23,017 bases of DNA from a virus: positions 1 through 23,017 of the IMG/VR virus record IMGVR_UViG_3300048591_001383; one strand, given 5' to 3'. Below the pieces are notes generated by a model. That model searched no databases. It saw nothing but the letters and a program-made list of their open reading frames with translations, and was not told the DNA's origin. The translations under genes were made by a program, and so were the position numbers. Shown here one piece after another: positions 13,861 through 21,003 of the stretch; position 1 is the first letter of the stretch, and each line of letters starts with the position of its first letter.

Positions 13861-14129
13861 ATAATTGAAATGATTGAGCCAAAATTAGTATTCTTGGTAA
13901 CTGTTTTTAAATTTCACTAACCAGCAACCGATCAAAACGAGGCGCCAGGAGCCATAGGATATCTGGTTAATGCGAAACATGGGGGAAATGCTAAAATTGA
14001 TTTAAGAGCGGTTTTTGCTCTCTTAAAAACGTATGTACATTCTCGGCTATTTTGTTATAACATCAAGAAAACAAGTCGAAGTTATAAGCACTTATATTAA
14101 CATCTTGATATTACAGCGAAAATTCAGCC
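13861..14129 (+). promoter_or_regulatory. Non-coding leader of the deazaguanine operon
   Basis: No supported gene lies here. A hairpin can form at 14001-14027 (TTTAAGAG/CTCTTAAA around a T-rich loop), not followed by a T-tract, so it is not a clear terminator. GTTATAAC occurs at 14054-14061, matching one arm of the 538-556 repeat and an extended -10 element. ACTTATATTA and CATCTTGATA near 14090-14110 also occur in the control region at 19131-19166. This stretch probably holds the promoter for the ParB-dpdA-queCDE-folE operon, but no -35 box is convincing. Confidence 0.4.
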
Positions 14130-14693
14130 ATGCAAATTGTCACACTAAAAATCGAAGATTTGGTTTTTGACCCAAATAATGCTCGTAAACATGGTCAAAA
14201 AAACTTGGATGCCATAAAAGGATCACTGGTCAAATTCGGCCAGCAAAAACCAATTGTCGTAAATGAAAAAAATATCGTCCTTGCCGGCAACGGAACTCTT
14301 GAGGCAGCAAGACAACTTGGCTGGGATACGATTCAGTCCGTCGTGACCGATCTTGATAAGTTCAATCAGACGGCGTTCAGTTTGGCCGATAATCGTACTG
14401 CTGAGTTAGCTTCTTGGGATGAGGAGATTCTTGGTTCAAGTCTACGATCTTTACAGGGTGAGGAATATGACCTAAATGCCATTGGTTTTAGTGATGATGA
14501 TGTAATTGCGTTTTTGAGTGATTGGCATTCAGATATTGATAAAAATAGTAATGTTGAAAAAACAGATGAAAATCTCGACGGTATCACCTCGACGATAAAA
14601 ATTACTTGTCCACAAGAAATCAAAGATGAAGTTCTAATTTATTTAAAAGCAAAATTTTTGGAAGTTAGTTTCGAGGGTATTCACATTGGATAA
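14130..14693 (+). CDS. ParB-like (ParB/Srx fold) protein heading the deazaguanine operon
   Basis: The 187-residue protein has an N-terminal ParB/Srx domain at about 1-100. It shows DPNNARKHGQKNLDAIKGSL, FGQQKPIVV, LAGNGTLEAARQLGW (the nucleotide-binding GxGxxxAA loop) and SLADNRTAELASWDEEIL. This type often precedes or is fused to DNA methylases; here it stands alone with a ~45-residue C-terminal strand-helix module (STIKITCPQEIKDEV). Its stop overlaps the dpdA start by 8 bases. In bacterial dpd islands the ParB-like ATPase DpdB works with DpdA in inserting preQ0, so a DpdB-like role is inferred. A separate nuclease or partition role is possible. Confidence 0.75.
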   Translation: MQIVTLKIEDLVFDPNNARKHGQKNLDAIKGSLVKFGQQKPIVVNEKNIVLAGNGTLEAARQLGWDTIQSVVTDLDKFNQTAFSLADNRTAELASWDEEILGSSLRSLQGEEYDLNAIGFSDDDVIAFLSDWHSDIDKNSNVEKTDENLDGITSTIKITCPQEIKDEVLIYLKAKFLEVSFEGIHIG

Positions 14694-15507
14694 AGTGAAC
14701 ATCCTTGTTGGTTATCCCTATTTAAACAACAAACCATCACTTGAATTTTTTAAAAACAACATAAGCAGTATTAATTTATTGATTGATAGCGGCGCATTCA
14801 CAGCTTGGAAATCAGGAAAACCAATTAAAATTGACGACTATTGTCTTTTTTTGGAATCAATAAATTTTCCAACATTTGGTTATTTCACATTAGATGTGGT
14901 CGGTAATCCTCACGAAACAATGAAAAATTATGAAACAATGTTAAAAAGAGGATTTAAACCTATTCCTATTTTTACGCGTGGTGAAAGTTTATCGGTTTTG
15001 GAAGACTATTACAAAACAAGTGATATCGTGGCAATCGGTGGTTTGGTTCAAACTATTGGTAACAAGGGTTTTGTAAAAGGAATCATGAAACATGTAAACA
15101 AACGCAAGGTTCATTGGCTTGGTTTTTGTAACAAAGATTTTGTTAACCACTATAGACCGTTTTCGATTGATTCATCTTCATGGGAGTCTGGTGCTATTTT
15201 TGGATCCCTCGAGTTGTATATTGGAAAAGGAAAGTTTATTAGACTCGGGAAAAAAGATTTTTCACAAAAACCAAGGAAAGAAGTTATAGACCATATACAG
15301 TCTTATGGTTTTAAGATAAATGATTTTTCAAAAAATGAAAATTGGAGTGGTGGCAAATCCTTAAATAGGCAGCTTTGCGCAGCTAGTATTGTTCGTTATA
15401 TGTTGGATTTAAGAAAAATTTTAAATGTAAACTATTTTGCAGCAAGCGCCACAATGTTGGCTTTTACTTTGTTGTTAAATTCATTGGAAATGGAAAATAA
15501 TAAATGA
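14686..15507 (+). CDS. dpdA: DpdA-type DNA guanine transglycosylase
   Basis: The 273-residue protein starts at TTG, with GAGGG 8 bases upstream, inside the ParB gene end. It is a compact TGT-like barrel: LLIDSGAFTAW (D34), FGYFTLDVVGNP (D70), IPIFTRGE, VAIGGLV, HWLGFC, and FSIDSSSW (D162). The DSGAF and SIDSSSW signatures are those of phage DpdA proteins, which swap guanine in DNA for preQ0 or a derivative. It is shorter than tRNA TGT and lacks its C-terminal Cys zinc site. Which aspartates match the TGT base and nucleophile needs alignment. Overlap with queC is 4 bases (ATGA). The context of four preQ0 synthesis genes makes the call strong. Confidence 0.88.
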   Translation: MDKVNILVGYPYLNNKPSLEFFKNNISSINLLIDSGAFTAWKSGKPIKIDDYCLFLESINFPTFGYFTLDVVGNPHETMKNYETMLKRGFKPIPIFTRGESLSVLEDYYKTSDIVAIGGLVQTIGNKGFVKGIMKHVNKRKVHWLGFCNKDFVNHYRPFSIDSSSWESGAIFGSLELYIGKGKFIRLGKKDFSQKPRKEVIDHIQSYGFKINDFSKNENWSGGKSLNRQLCAASIVRYMLDLRKILNVNYFAASATMLAFTLLLNSLEMENNK

Positions 15508-16166
15508 AAACATTAATTGTTTTATCAGGTGGAATGGATTCGACCGTTGCTTTAGCGCAGTGTCTTGAGACAAATAATAAAGATAATATAGAGTCTATTA
15601 CTTTTAATTATGGTTCAAAACATAATGAAAGAGAAAACATTGCTGCAAAAAAAATATCGGATTTTTATGGAATAAAAAATAAATTGGTTTACCTTCCATT
15701 TATAAATGAGCTTTTTAAAAGTGATCTTTTATTAAGTGGCGGCAATATCCCAGAAGGTCATTATGCTGATCCAAGCATGAAAAAAACAGTTGTTCCATTT
15801 AGGAATGGCATCATGTTAGCTATTACTGCTGGCTATGCTGAATCAATAAACGCTAACAAAATCATTCTTGGAAATCATGTAGGTGATCATTCGATTTATC
15901 CTGATTGTACAAAAGAATTTACAGACCCAATGGCTGAAGCCATAAAAAACGGAACTTATACAAAAGTTGAATTGATAAATCCTTTTGGGAAAATAAACAA
16001 AACAGATATATGCAGAATTGGTTATAAATTAAATGTCCCGTTTGAATTAACTTGGTCATGTTATGTCGGCGGTGAAAAACATTGCGGTAAATGTGGCACT
16101 TGTTACGAAAGAAAAGAAGCATTTAATGATTCAGGAGTAAATGATGTCACTGAATATTCAGTGTAG
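15504..16166 (+). CDS. queC: QueC, 7-cyano-7-deazaguanine (preQ0) synthase
   Basis: The 220-residue protein has the PP-loop ATP pyrophosphatase motif SGGMDS (8-13), the family stretch VPFRNGIMLAITAGYA (97-112), GNHVGDHSIYPDC, and a zinc site C186, C194, C197, C200 (EKHCGKCGTC). It converts 7-carboxy-7-deazaguanine (CDG) with ATP and ammonia to preQ0. Length is normal for QueC with no fused amidotransferase domain, arguing against archaeosine-type (dG+) modification. The ATG overlaps the dpdA stop by 4 bases. Confidence 0.95.
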   Translation: MKTLIVLSGGMDSTVALAQCLETNNKDNIESITFNYGSKHNERENIAAKKISDFYGIKNKLVYLPFINELFKSDLLLSGGNIPEGHYADPSMKKTVVPFRNGIMLAITAGYAESINANKIILGNHVGDHSIYPDCTKEFTDPMAEAIKNGTYTKVELINPFGKINKTDICRIGYKLNVPFELTWSCYVGGEKHCGKCGTCYERKEAFNDSGVNDVTEYSV

Positions 16167-16578
16167 TAGAAAAATACATTTTTGTTCTGGGCATCGTGTT
16201 TTAAATCATGAAACCAAGTGTGCAAATCTACACGGTCACAATTATGTTGCTTGGTTTAATGCCGAGGCTGATTCACTAGACAGCATAGGTCGTATTATAG
16301 ATTTCTCTGTTTTAAAAGAAAAAATTGGTGGCTGGATAGATAAACATTGGGATCATACAACAATTATATTTCAAGACGATACTGACCTTATTAGCATTAA
16401 AGATAAATTGGAGAAAAATAAACCTGTTTGGATTTCCCCATTTAATCCAACCGCTGAAAATATGGCTAAATATCTTTTTGAAGTTGTTTGTCCGGACGTT
16501 TTAAAAGATACGGGTGTTTTTGTAACAGAAGTTATACTTTATGAAACAGAGAATTGTTATGCAAAAGTATCGTGTTAA
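16144..16578 (+). CDS. queD: QueD, 6-carboxytetrahydropterin synthase
   Basis: The 144-residue protein belongs to the PTPS/QueD family: HFCSGHR (H12, H17), C26 in TKCANLHGHNY with H30 and H32 as zinc ligands, DHTTI, and ETENCYA near the C-terminus. It converts 7,8-dihydroneopterin triphosphate to 6-carboxy-5,6,7,8-tetrahydropterin. Two ATGs in tandem (16141, 16144) are possible; AGGAG at 16133 lies 6 bases before the second, which is preferred. The start sits inside the queC end. Confidence 0.92.
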   Translation: MSLNIQCSRKIHFCSGHRVLNHETKCANLHGHNYVAWFNAEADSLDSIGRIIDFSVLKEKIGGWIDKHWDHTTIIFQDDTDLISIKDKLEKNKPVWISPFNPTAENMAKYLFEVVCPDVLKDTGVFVTEVILYETENCYAKVSC

Positions 16579-17185
16579 AGAAATATTTGGACCAACAATT
16601 CAGGGTGAAGGTTCCCAATCCGGAACTGTTGTTAATTTTTTGCGCTTTGCTGGTTGTAATCGATGGAACGGAATCTCTAGTTACAAAGAAAAATCTATTT
16701 GCAGTTTTTGTGACACAGATTTTGTTGGTGGAGTTAAGTTAACAAAAGAAGAAATTCTTATTAAGTTATCTCTTCTTGGTAATGTTAAAACTGTCGTTAT
16801 ATCAGGCGGAGAACCAACAATCCAACTAGACGAGACTCTTTGTCAATATCTAACAGATAACGGTTATATTTTACATTTAGAAACGAATGGCTCAAATAAC
16901 ATAGATCATATTTCTAAATATTTTTCACATATAACTGTCAGCCCAAAACAATCATTTACAGAGACAAAAATAAGCTTTGCTAATGATTTAAAAATACTTT
17001 GGCCAGCTATTTCCCCGGAAATAACCCCAGATCATTTTAAGGATTTTAAATCTAATAATAGATTTTTACAGCCTGTTTATGGAGATGTTTACGATCCAAA
17101 CTTAAAACAAACCATAGATAAATTGATTAGTATTGAAACTTGGCGGTTATCGTTACAAACACATAAAATTATAGGTGTTCAATGA
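16559..17185 (+). CDS. queE: QueE, 7-carboxy-7-deazaguanine synthase (radical SAM)
   Basis: From ATG 16559 the product has 208 residues; an in-frame ATG at 16541 would add six. 16559 puts YRVKEIFGPTIQGEG at the very start, as in known QueE. The cluster-binding cysteines are C33-x14-C48-x2-C51, the CX14CX2C variant found in QueE rather than the usual CX3CX2C of radical SAM enzymes. VISGGEPT supports AdoMet binding. It rearranges 6-carboxytetrahydropterin to CDG. It overlaps queD upstream and folE downstream (ATGA). Confidence 0.94.
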   Translation: MQKYRVKEIFGPTIQGEGSQSGTVVNFLRFAGCNRWNGISSYKEKSICSFCDTDFVGGVKLTKEEILIKLSLLGNVKTVVISGGEPTIQLDETLCQYLTDNGYILHLETNGSNNIDHISKYFSHITVSPKQSFTETKISFANDLKILWPAISPEITPDHFKDFKSNNRFLQPVYGDVYDPNLKQTIDKLISIETWRLSLQTHKIIGVQ

Positions 17186-17766
17186 TCAATGAAGAAAAAA
17201 TTGCAAGCCATTTCTTAGCTATAATGAAGGAGATTGGATTAAATACTGAAGATGATTCTTTGATTGATACACCAAAACGCGTTGCGAAAATGTACTCTAG
17301 GGAATTGTTTTATGGTTTGAACTCAGATAATTTTCCAAAAATAACTGTACAGGAAAATAAATTTAATTATGATCAAATGCTTGTGGAAAGCAATATAACA
17401 GTTAAGTCCCTGTGTGAGCATCATTTCGTTCCAATTATCGGAGCTTGTCATTTAGCTTATATCCCATCAAAAAAGATCATTGGTTTATCAAAGTTTAACC
17501 GTATTGTGGACTATTTTTCAAGACGACCTCAAGTTCAGGAACGTTTAACCAATGACATATTGGTTTGTTTAAAAGATGTTTTGGAAACAGATAATGTTGC
17601 TGTTGTTATTGATGCGGTTCATATGTGTGTAAAGTTAAGAGGGATTGAGCATAATAGCACTATAACTCGTACCAGTGCTATATCTGGAGTTTTTAAGAGT
17701 AGTGATGCAAGGTTTGAATTTTTTAATAGCATTCCCAAACCAAATAATCTTCATGATGTTATTTAA
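17182..17766 (+). CDS. folE: GTP cyclohydrolase I
   Basis: The 194-residue protein has DTPKRVAKMY (29-38), SLCEHHFVP with C78 and H81, a long conserved core (IGLSKFNRIVDYFSRRPQVQ), and VHMCVKLRG with C149. The zinc ligands C78, H81 and C149 keep the 71-residue spacing of E. coli FolE (C110/C181). It opens GTP to dihydroneopterin triphosphate, the first step of the deazaguanine route. It overlaps queE by 4 bases, and its 3' end overlaps the convergent gene on the other strand by 8 bases, so no classic terminator sits between them. Confidence 0.95.
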   Translation: MINEEKIASHFLAIMKEIGLNTEDDSLIDTPKRVAKMYSRELFYGLNSDNFPKITVQENKFNYDQMLVESNITVKSLCEHHFVPIIGACHLAYIPSKKIIGLSKFNRIVDYFSRRPQVQERLTNDILVCLKDVLETDNVAVVIDAVHMCVKLRGIEHNSTITRTSAISGVFKSSDARFEFFNSIPKPNNLHDVI

Positions 17767-18046
17767 GACTTTTTGAAATAAATCTAAGCCCGGATTCCAA
17801 GTTTTCCAAGATTTCCGCCTTGCGCTCAAGTTCTCTAGCTTCGCGCCAATGCTCGATTAACATCTGTGTTTCTTCCAAGAAGTTGACCCCTAGTTCTTCA
17901 AGTTCTTCGTTGTCGAAAAAACAATGCAGGTCAACGCCACCATCGTCTTTTATATAAGCCTTTATCCTTTCAATATGGTTATCCTGTAAGTTTTTTTTGC
18001 TTAAAAAAGTTTCTAGTTTTTCTTTGAAATAATTAGATATCATCAT
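17759..18046 (-). CDS. Hypothetical acidic protein, last of three leftward genes
   Basis: The 95-residue product begins MMISNYFKEKLETFLSKKNL and ends in a charged helix (IEHWREARELERKAEILENL). The middle is acidic (DNEELEELGVNFLEE). It looks helical and may coil. GGAGA precedes the tandem ATGs, which overlap the upstream gene's stop. Its 3' end crosses the folE stop by 8 bases. Function unknown. Confidence 0.65.
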   Translation of the reverse strand: MMISNYFKEKLETFLSKKNLQDNHIERIKAYIKDDGGVDLHCFFDNEELEELGVNFLEETQMLIEHWREARELERKAEILENLESGLRFISKSLK

Positions 18047-18288
18047 TCAAATTTCTCCAATTCGTCGCGGATTTCTTTTAGCATGATGCGTGCTTCTTGC
18101 GTTGCAATCTGGTTGCACGAATAACACATTTTCAAAAAATGATGAGCGCCTTCGGTTTCGGTATGTCTAAGCTTAGAAATCAGACCGATTAGTTTTTGGA
18201 TCTCTTTGTTCAGTGTGCCCTCAATCAGTTCACATACGCGAAGTTGACTTTCAAGGTCCATTAGGTTTTGTGATAAATCGTCGTTCAT
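18043..18288 (-). CDS. Hypothetical helical protein with a CxxC
   Basis: The 81-residue product is predicted all-helical (LMDLESQLRVCELIEGTLNK; IMLKEIRDELEKFE) with one C-x-x-C (MCYSC). GGAG lies 7 bases before the ATG. Its stop overlaps the start of the next leftward gene by 4 bases and it follows the first leftward gene after 2 bases, so the three form one small operon. Function unknown. Confidence 0.65.
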   Translation of the reverse strand: MNDDLSQNLMDLESQLRVCELIEGTLNKEIQKLIGLISKLRHTETEGAHHFLKMCYSCNQIATQEARIMLKEIRDELEKFE

Positions 18289-18290
18289 AA

Positions 18291-18506
18291 TTAACTCCAG
18301 TGTGCTGGTGGCATGATTCTTAAAAAATGTTCGTATTCATGGATTGATGTAAAATAAATGACCACTGCCTTGTCACCAGCAACCCATTCTGACTTTAATT
18401 GTAGACCTACGGTCAGACCGTAAATATGACTAGCTTCAGCTGGAGTCAGGTCTATTAAATCCAATGTTATTTCAACCCGTGGTTTTAGTGCTTTCATGTT
18501 ATCCAT
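18291..18506 (-). CDS. Hypothetical small protein, first of three leftward genes
   Basis: The product has 71 residues from ATG 18506, or 68 from ATG 18497; GGAAGGGAG lies just upstream of both. The layout VEITLDLIDLTPAEASHIYG, then AVVIYFTSIHEYEHFLRI, suggests a small alpha/beta fold. No motif identifies a function. It would be transcribed from the control region at 18507-18662. Confidence 0.6.
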   Translation of the reverse strand: MDNMKALKPRVEITLDLIDLTPAEASHIYGLTVGLQLKSEWVAGDKAVVIYFTSIHEYEHFLRIMPPAHWS

Positions 18507-18662
18507 CTCCCTTCCTGATATATATAATATATATCGGTCTTTTTTCTGAAAAACTTAATGATATCGCCTAAATACCTGAAACTATTGGCATATGTATGAT
18601 CATTTAATTTTGCATGCGAAAAACCCGATATGTTTTACATAAAACATAAAGGGAGACTGATT
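18507..18662. promoter_or_regulatory. Divergent control region with two perfect palindromes
   Basis: This 156-base AT-rich gap separates leftward and rightward genes. At 18517-18535 is GATATATATAATATATATC, with 9-base arms and a one-base centre, covering the likely -10 of the leftward operon. At 18629-18648 is TATGTTTTACATAAAACATA, with perfect 9-base arms and a 2-base centre, ending just before the GGGAG ribosome site of the 18663 gene. CATATGTATGATCAT lies at 18589-18603 and is related to a site at 19168. The second palindrome is a strong operator candidate; the first may be low-complexity chance. Confidence 0.55.
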
Positions 18663-18995
18663 ATGAGTAAGAAACAAAAAGACGTTTTAAAAGAAGTTGA
18701 AGCTAAGATTGTTAACTCTGTAATTGACGAGATGGCTAGCGAACTGCAATCACTTCGCGATGAAATGAAAATTTTACAAGAAAAAGAAGACAACATAAAA
18801 ACTGAAATCAAAGCCTTTATGGACGACATCGAGGCAAGCTGTGTGAGCGGGGAAAAGTTTACAATCACGGCTAAGATTTCAACGCGCTCTGGTTTGGACC
18901 GCGCAAAGATTTCTGAAATATTAAATGAAAAGCAAGTTGCCGCCTGTACGAAGGTCACACAGTTTGTTCAAATAAAGGTTTCAAGAAAAACCTAA
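18663..18995 (+). CDS. Hypothetical coiled-coil phage protein
   Basis: The product has 110 residues from ATG 18663, which has GGGAG 7 bases upstream; an upstream ATG at 18630 lies within the palindrome and is less likely. Residues about 5-60 form a long charged heptad-like helix (EMASELQSLRDEMKILQEKE). The C-terminal half is a beta-rich tail (KFTITAKISTRSGLDRAKIS; VTQFVQIKVSRK). The coiled coil plus R-x-x-L-D-x-x-x-(I/L) layout recalls small phage proteins of unknown function. It is flanked by operator-like palindromes and overlaps the convergent RHH candidate by 15 bases. Confidence 0.7.
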   Translation: MSKKQKDVLKEVEAKIVNSVIDEMASELQSLRDEMKILQEKEDNIKTEIKAFMDDIEASCVSGEKFTITAKISTRSGLDRAKISEILNEKQVAACTKVTQFVQIKVSRKT

Positions 18996-19133
18996 TGACT
19001 CACGGATGAGTTGCCCTATACTTTTCCTCTCCTGTTTCGCCCTCAACTTTATGGCCTTCATCTGAGACTTCGTGAACAAAATCGTTAAACGCTCGACCAA
19101 TTTATCTTGGTCTATTTTTTTGTTGTTTGCCAT
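18981..19133 (-). CDS. 50-residue ribbon-helix-helix (Arc/CopG-like) DNA-binding candidate
   Basis: The leftward frame from ATG 19133 encodes MANNKKIDQDKLVERLTILF, then TKSQMKAIKLRAKQERKSIG and QLIRESLGFS. A short strand (RLTILF), a helix starting T-K-S-Q, a turn (RKS) and a second helix (IGQLIRESL) match the RHH pattern, where the ribbon inserts into the major groove of operator DNA. It lies divergent to the terminase genes with repeat-bearing DNA between them. The ribosome site is weak (AAGAG, 11 bases upstream). It is too short for many gene callers. Function is inferred from pattern. Confidence 0.6.
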   Translation of the reverse strand: MANNKKIDQDKLVERLTILFTKSQMKAIKLRAKQERKSIGQLIRESLGFS

Positions 19134-19205
19134 CTTGATAAACTCTTATATAAAAACTTATATTATAATATGATCATATGTATCAAAATAGAGAGGATCA
19201 ACACA
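19134..19205. promoter_or_regulatory. Control region upstream of terminase genes
   Basis: This very AT-rich 72-base gap lies between the RHH candidate and the terminase small subunit. It holds CTTATAT as direct repeats at 19145-19151 and 19157-19163 (12 bases apart), the palindrome ATATGATCATAT at 19168-19179, and TATAAT-like -10 sequences at about 19161-19170 with TTGATA at 19135 as a possible -35 (spacing to the TTATAT/TATATT at 19158-19164 about 17-18). AGAGG precedes the ATG at 19206. A regulated late promoter is plausible. Confidence 0.5.
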
Positions 19206-19622
19206 ATGGCCAAAGGCATGAAAACTGGTGGGCGCAATTTTCAAAAAGGCGTTTCCGGAAACCCAAATGGACGCCCAAAACTGCCACCAGAAATAAAACA
19301 AATCCAAAAAATGTCGCCAACTTTCGTTCGCGCTATGATTAACAAGCTTTCCAGGATGACAAAAGATGAACTGGCTATCCATTTGAAGGATCCAAAAACA
19401 CCTGTCCTTGAAGTTACGCTTGGTTCAATCTATGCTAAAGCAATTAAAGATGGCGACTACATGCGTCTAAACTTCCTGCTCGACCGCACAATTGGCAAAG
19501 TAAAAGAAGAGGTCGATATCAGCGTTACCCCACAAATCACCTACAGAACAGCAATGACCGAAGACGGTCGACTATTACAAGAAGTTATTCGCGATGGAAT
19601 CGAGTCCCCAACAGATAGTTAG
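19206..19622 (+). CDS. terS: Probable terminase small subunit (DUF5681-type N-terminus)
   Basis: The product has 138 residues from ATG 19206, with AGAGG 10 bases upstream; the frame is open further up to 19107 but that part crosses the control region. It begins MAKGMKTGGRNFQKGVSGNP and NGRPKLP, the F-Q-K-G-x-S-G-N-P-x-G-R-P hallmark of DUF5681 proteins. A helical middle follows (FVRAMINKLSRMTKDELAIH) and an end typical of small terminase-like proteins. Its position directly before terL, overlapping by 29 bases, supports a role in recognising the packaging site. Confidence 0.7.
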   Translation: MAKGMKTGGRNFQKGVSGNPNGRPKLPPEIKQIQKMSPTFVRAMINKLSRMTKDELAIHLKDPKTPVLEVTLGSIYAKAIKDGDYMRLNFLLDRTIGKVKEEVDISVTPQITYRTAMTEDGRLLQEVIRDGIESPTDS

Positions 19623-21003
19623 AATCGAGCCACCAAAACCACATTCAACAAAGCAAGAGCTCATCATGCGGGCCTTCTTGTTTCAAGAGGTTCAAGAGGT
19701 TTTTGTTGCTTGTGGCAGTAAGTTCGGAAAAACAATCGGAGCAAGCGTTGCCCTAACAAACGGGGTGATGAACAAGACAGGTGCGCGTTGGCGTTGGATT
19801 GCTCCGATTTATCGCCAAGCCCTGATTGGGATGAGTTATTTTAAGGGCATCATTCCACCGCCACCGCATTCGGAAACCATTGAATCAAAAATGATCATTC
19901 GGTTTCCTTATATTAAAAGTGAAATCGAGTTTTGGCACACACAAAACCCGGTCGACCTTGAGGGTGCCGGCATTCATGGGCAAATAGGCGACGAAGCGGC
20001 AAAGATGCCATACGATGCCTATGTCTCAGCAAAAACCACGACGACGTTTACCCGCGGGCCTTCCATGTGGATTTCAACTCCATATGGTAAGAACTGGTTT
20101 TATAAAAAATACACAGAAGCCAAAGCTGAAATGGAGTGGGCTATTAGGAATGGCCGTTCCCCAAGGCAACTGGCTATCCACGCGCCAACGACTGATAACC
20201 CGTTTGTCTCAAAAGAAGTCATTGAGCAAGCTAGGCGAGACTTACCTGATAGACTTTTTCGCCAATACTACCTGGCCGAATTCATAGACGAAGGATCGGT
20301 GTTTCTTGGCTACCGCGAATGTGTTGACCAGTCGTTGCCAGAAATTGAAAAGAGCGCACGAACCGTCTGGTTTCATCCTGATGCAAAATCAAAGGCCGTG
20401 GTTATTGGAGCCGATTGGGCGAAACATAAAGATTTTACAGTTTTTTTTGCCATTGATTATGAATCAAAACCAAGACGCTGTGTTGGGGTAATGAAGTTTC
20501 ATGGCCTGGCCTACACGCAAGCTGTAAAAGAACTCTACCATTTTGCTAAGAACTTTCGCACCGTAGCTATTGCTTGGCACGATAAAACAGGGGTCGGCGA
20601 TGCAATTGATGACTTTTTAGCTCCCATACCCATACCATTTCATGGCGTAACGCTTACGAATTCGATAAAATCAAACTTAGTCAACACACTTGGTTTAACG
20701 TTTGAGAAAAAAGATATTGTTTTGCCAAACTGGCCGGACATGTTGCAAGAATTAGACGTCTTCGAGGTCGAAGTGTCCGAAACGGGGCTCATGCGTTACA
20801 ATGCGGCGTCAGGAAATCACGACGATATAGTTATGGCCATGGCCCTTGCAAATAGTGCGGCAGAAGAGTTTATGGGGTCGTCTTACGATATTCGGTTCAT
20901 CGAAGATTTGAAGGAAGATAAAAGTATTTTGACCCTCGACCGATATTACAAAGACTTGATCGAAGACGAAGATGACGAAGCGGCTTTGTTTGGCATTAAG
21001 TGA
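19594..21003 (+). CDS. terL: Terminase large subunit
   Basis: The 469-residue protein has both terminase activities. ATPase: a Walker A variant CGSKFGKT (40-47) and Walker B IGDE (D132, E133). RNase H-like nuclease: GADWAKHKDFT (D273), WHDKTGVGDAIDDF (D329, D335) and GNHDDIVMA (D409/D410). It cuts concatemeric DNA and pumps it into the prohead through the portal encoded next. The ATG lies inside terS without a strong ribosome site, so translation probably couples to terS. The C-terminal acidic tail (EDEDDEAALFGIK) is unremarkable. Confidence 0.92.
   Translation: MESSPQQIVRIEPPKPHSTKQELIMRAFLFQEVQEVFVACGSKFGKTIGASVALTNGVMNKTGARWRWIAPIYRQALIGMSYFKGIIPPPPHSETIESKMIIRFPYIKSEIEFWHTQNPVDLEGAGIHGQIGDEAAKMPYDAYVSAKTTTTFTRGPSMWISTPYGKNWFYKKYTEAKAEMEWAIRNGRSPRQLAIHAPTTDNPFVSKEVIEQARRDLPDRLFRQYYLAEFIDEGSVFLGYRECVDQSLPEIEKSARTVWFHPDAKSKAVVIGADWAKHKDFTVFFAIDYESKPRRCVGVMKFHGLAYTQAVKELYHFAKNFRTVAIAWHDKTGVGDAIDDFLAPIPIPFHGVTLTNSIKSNLVNTLGLTFEKKDIVLPNWPDMLQELDVFEVEVSETGLMRYNAASGNHDDIVMAMALANSAAEEFMGSSYDIRFIEDLKEDKSILTLDRYYKDLIEDEDDEAALFGIK

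Noticed and set aside
13595-13882. 95-codon minus-strand frame over the repeat region
   Set aside because: Its sequence is low-complexity (runs of Y/I from the AT repeat and RNKRNK from the tandem repeats). It is a by-product of the repeats rather than a gene.
14001-14027. Hairpin as a rho-independent terminator
   Set aside because: No T-tract follows on either strand, and the T-run is in the loop. It is kept only as a note in the leader region.
13916-14096. Open stretch after the stop near 13919 that translates to plausible-looking residues
   Set aside because: There is no usable start codon with a ribosome site, and the frame is short. It cannot be supported as a gene.
18517-18535. AT palindrome as a specific operator
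   Set aside because: Alternating AT sequence is self-complementary by nature and likely serves as promoter melting DNA. It is noted within the control region but not given its own finding.
14091-19166. Shared 10-base words ACTTATATTA and CATCTTGATA upstream of parB-like and terS
   Set aside because: The order differs between the two places, and one copy covers the RHH start codon. In AT-rich DNA two such matches may be chance, so this is only mentioned in the leader entry.
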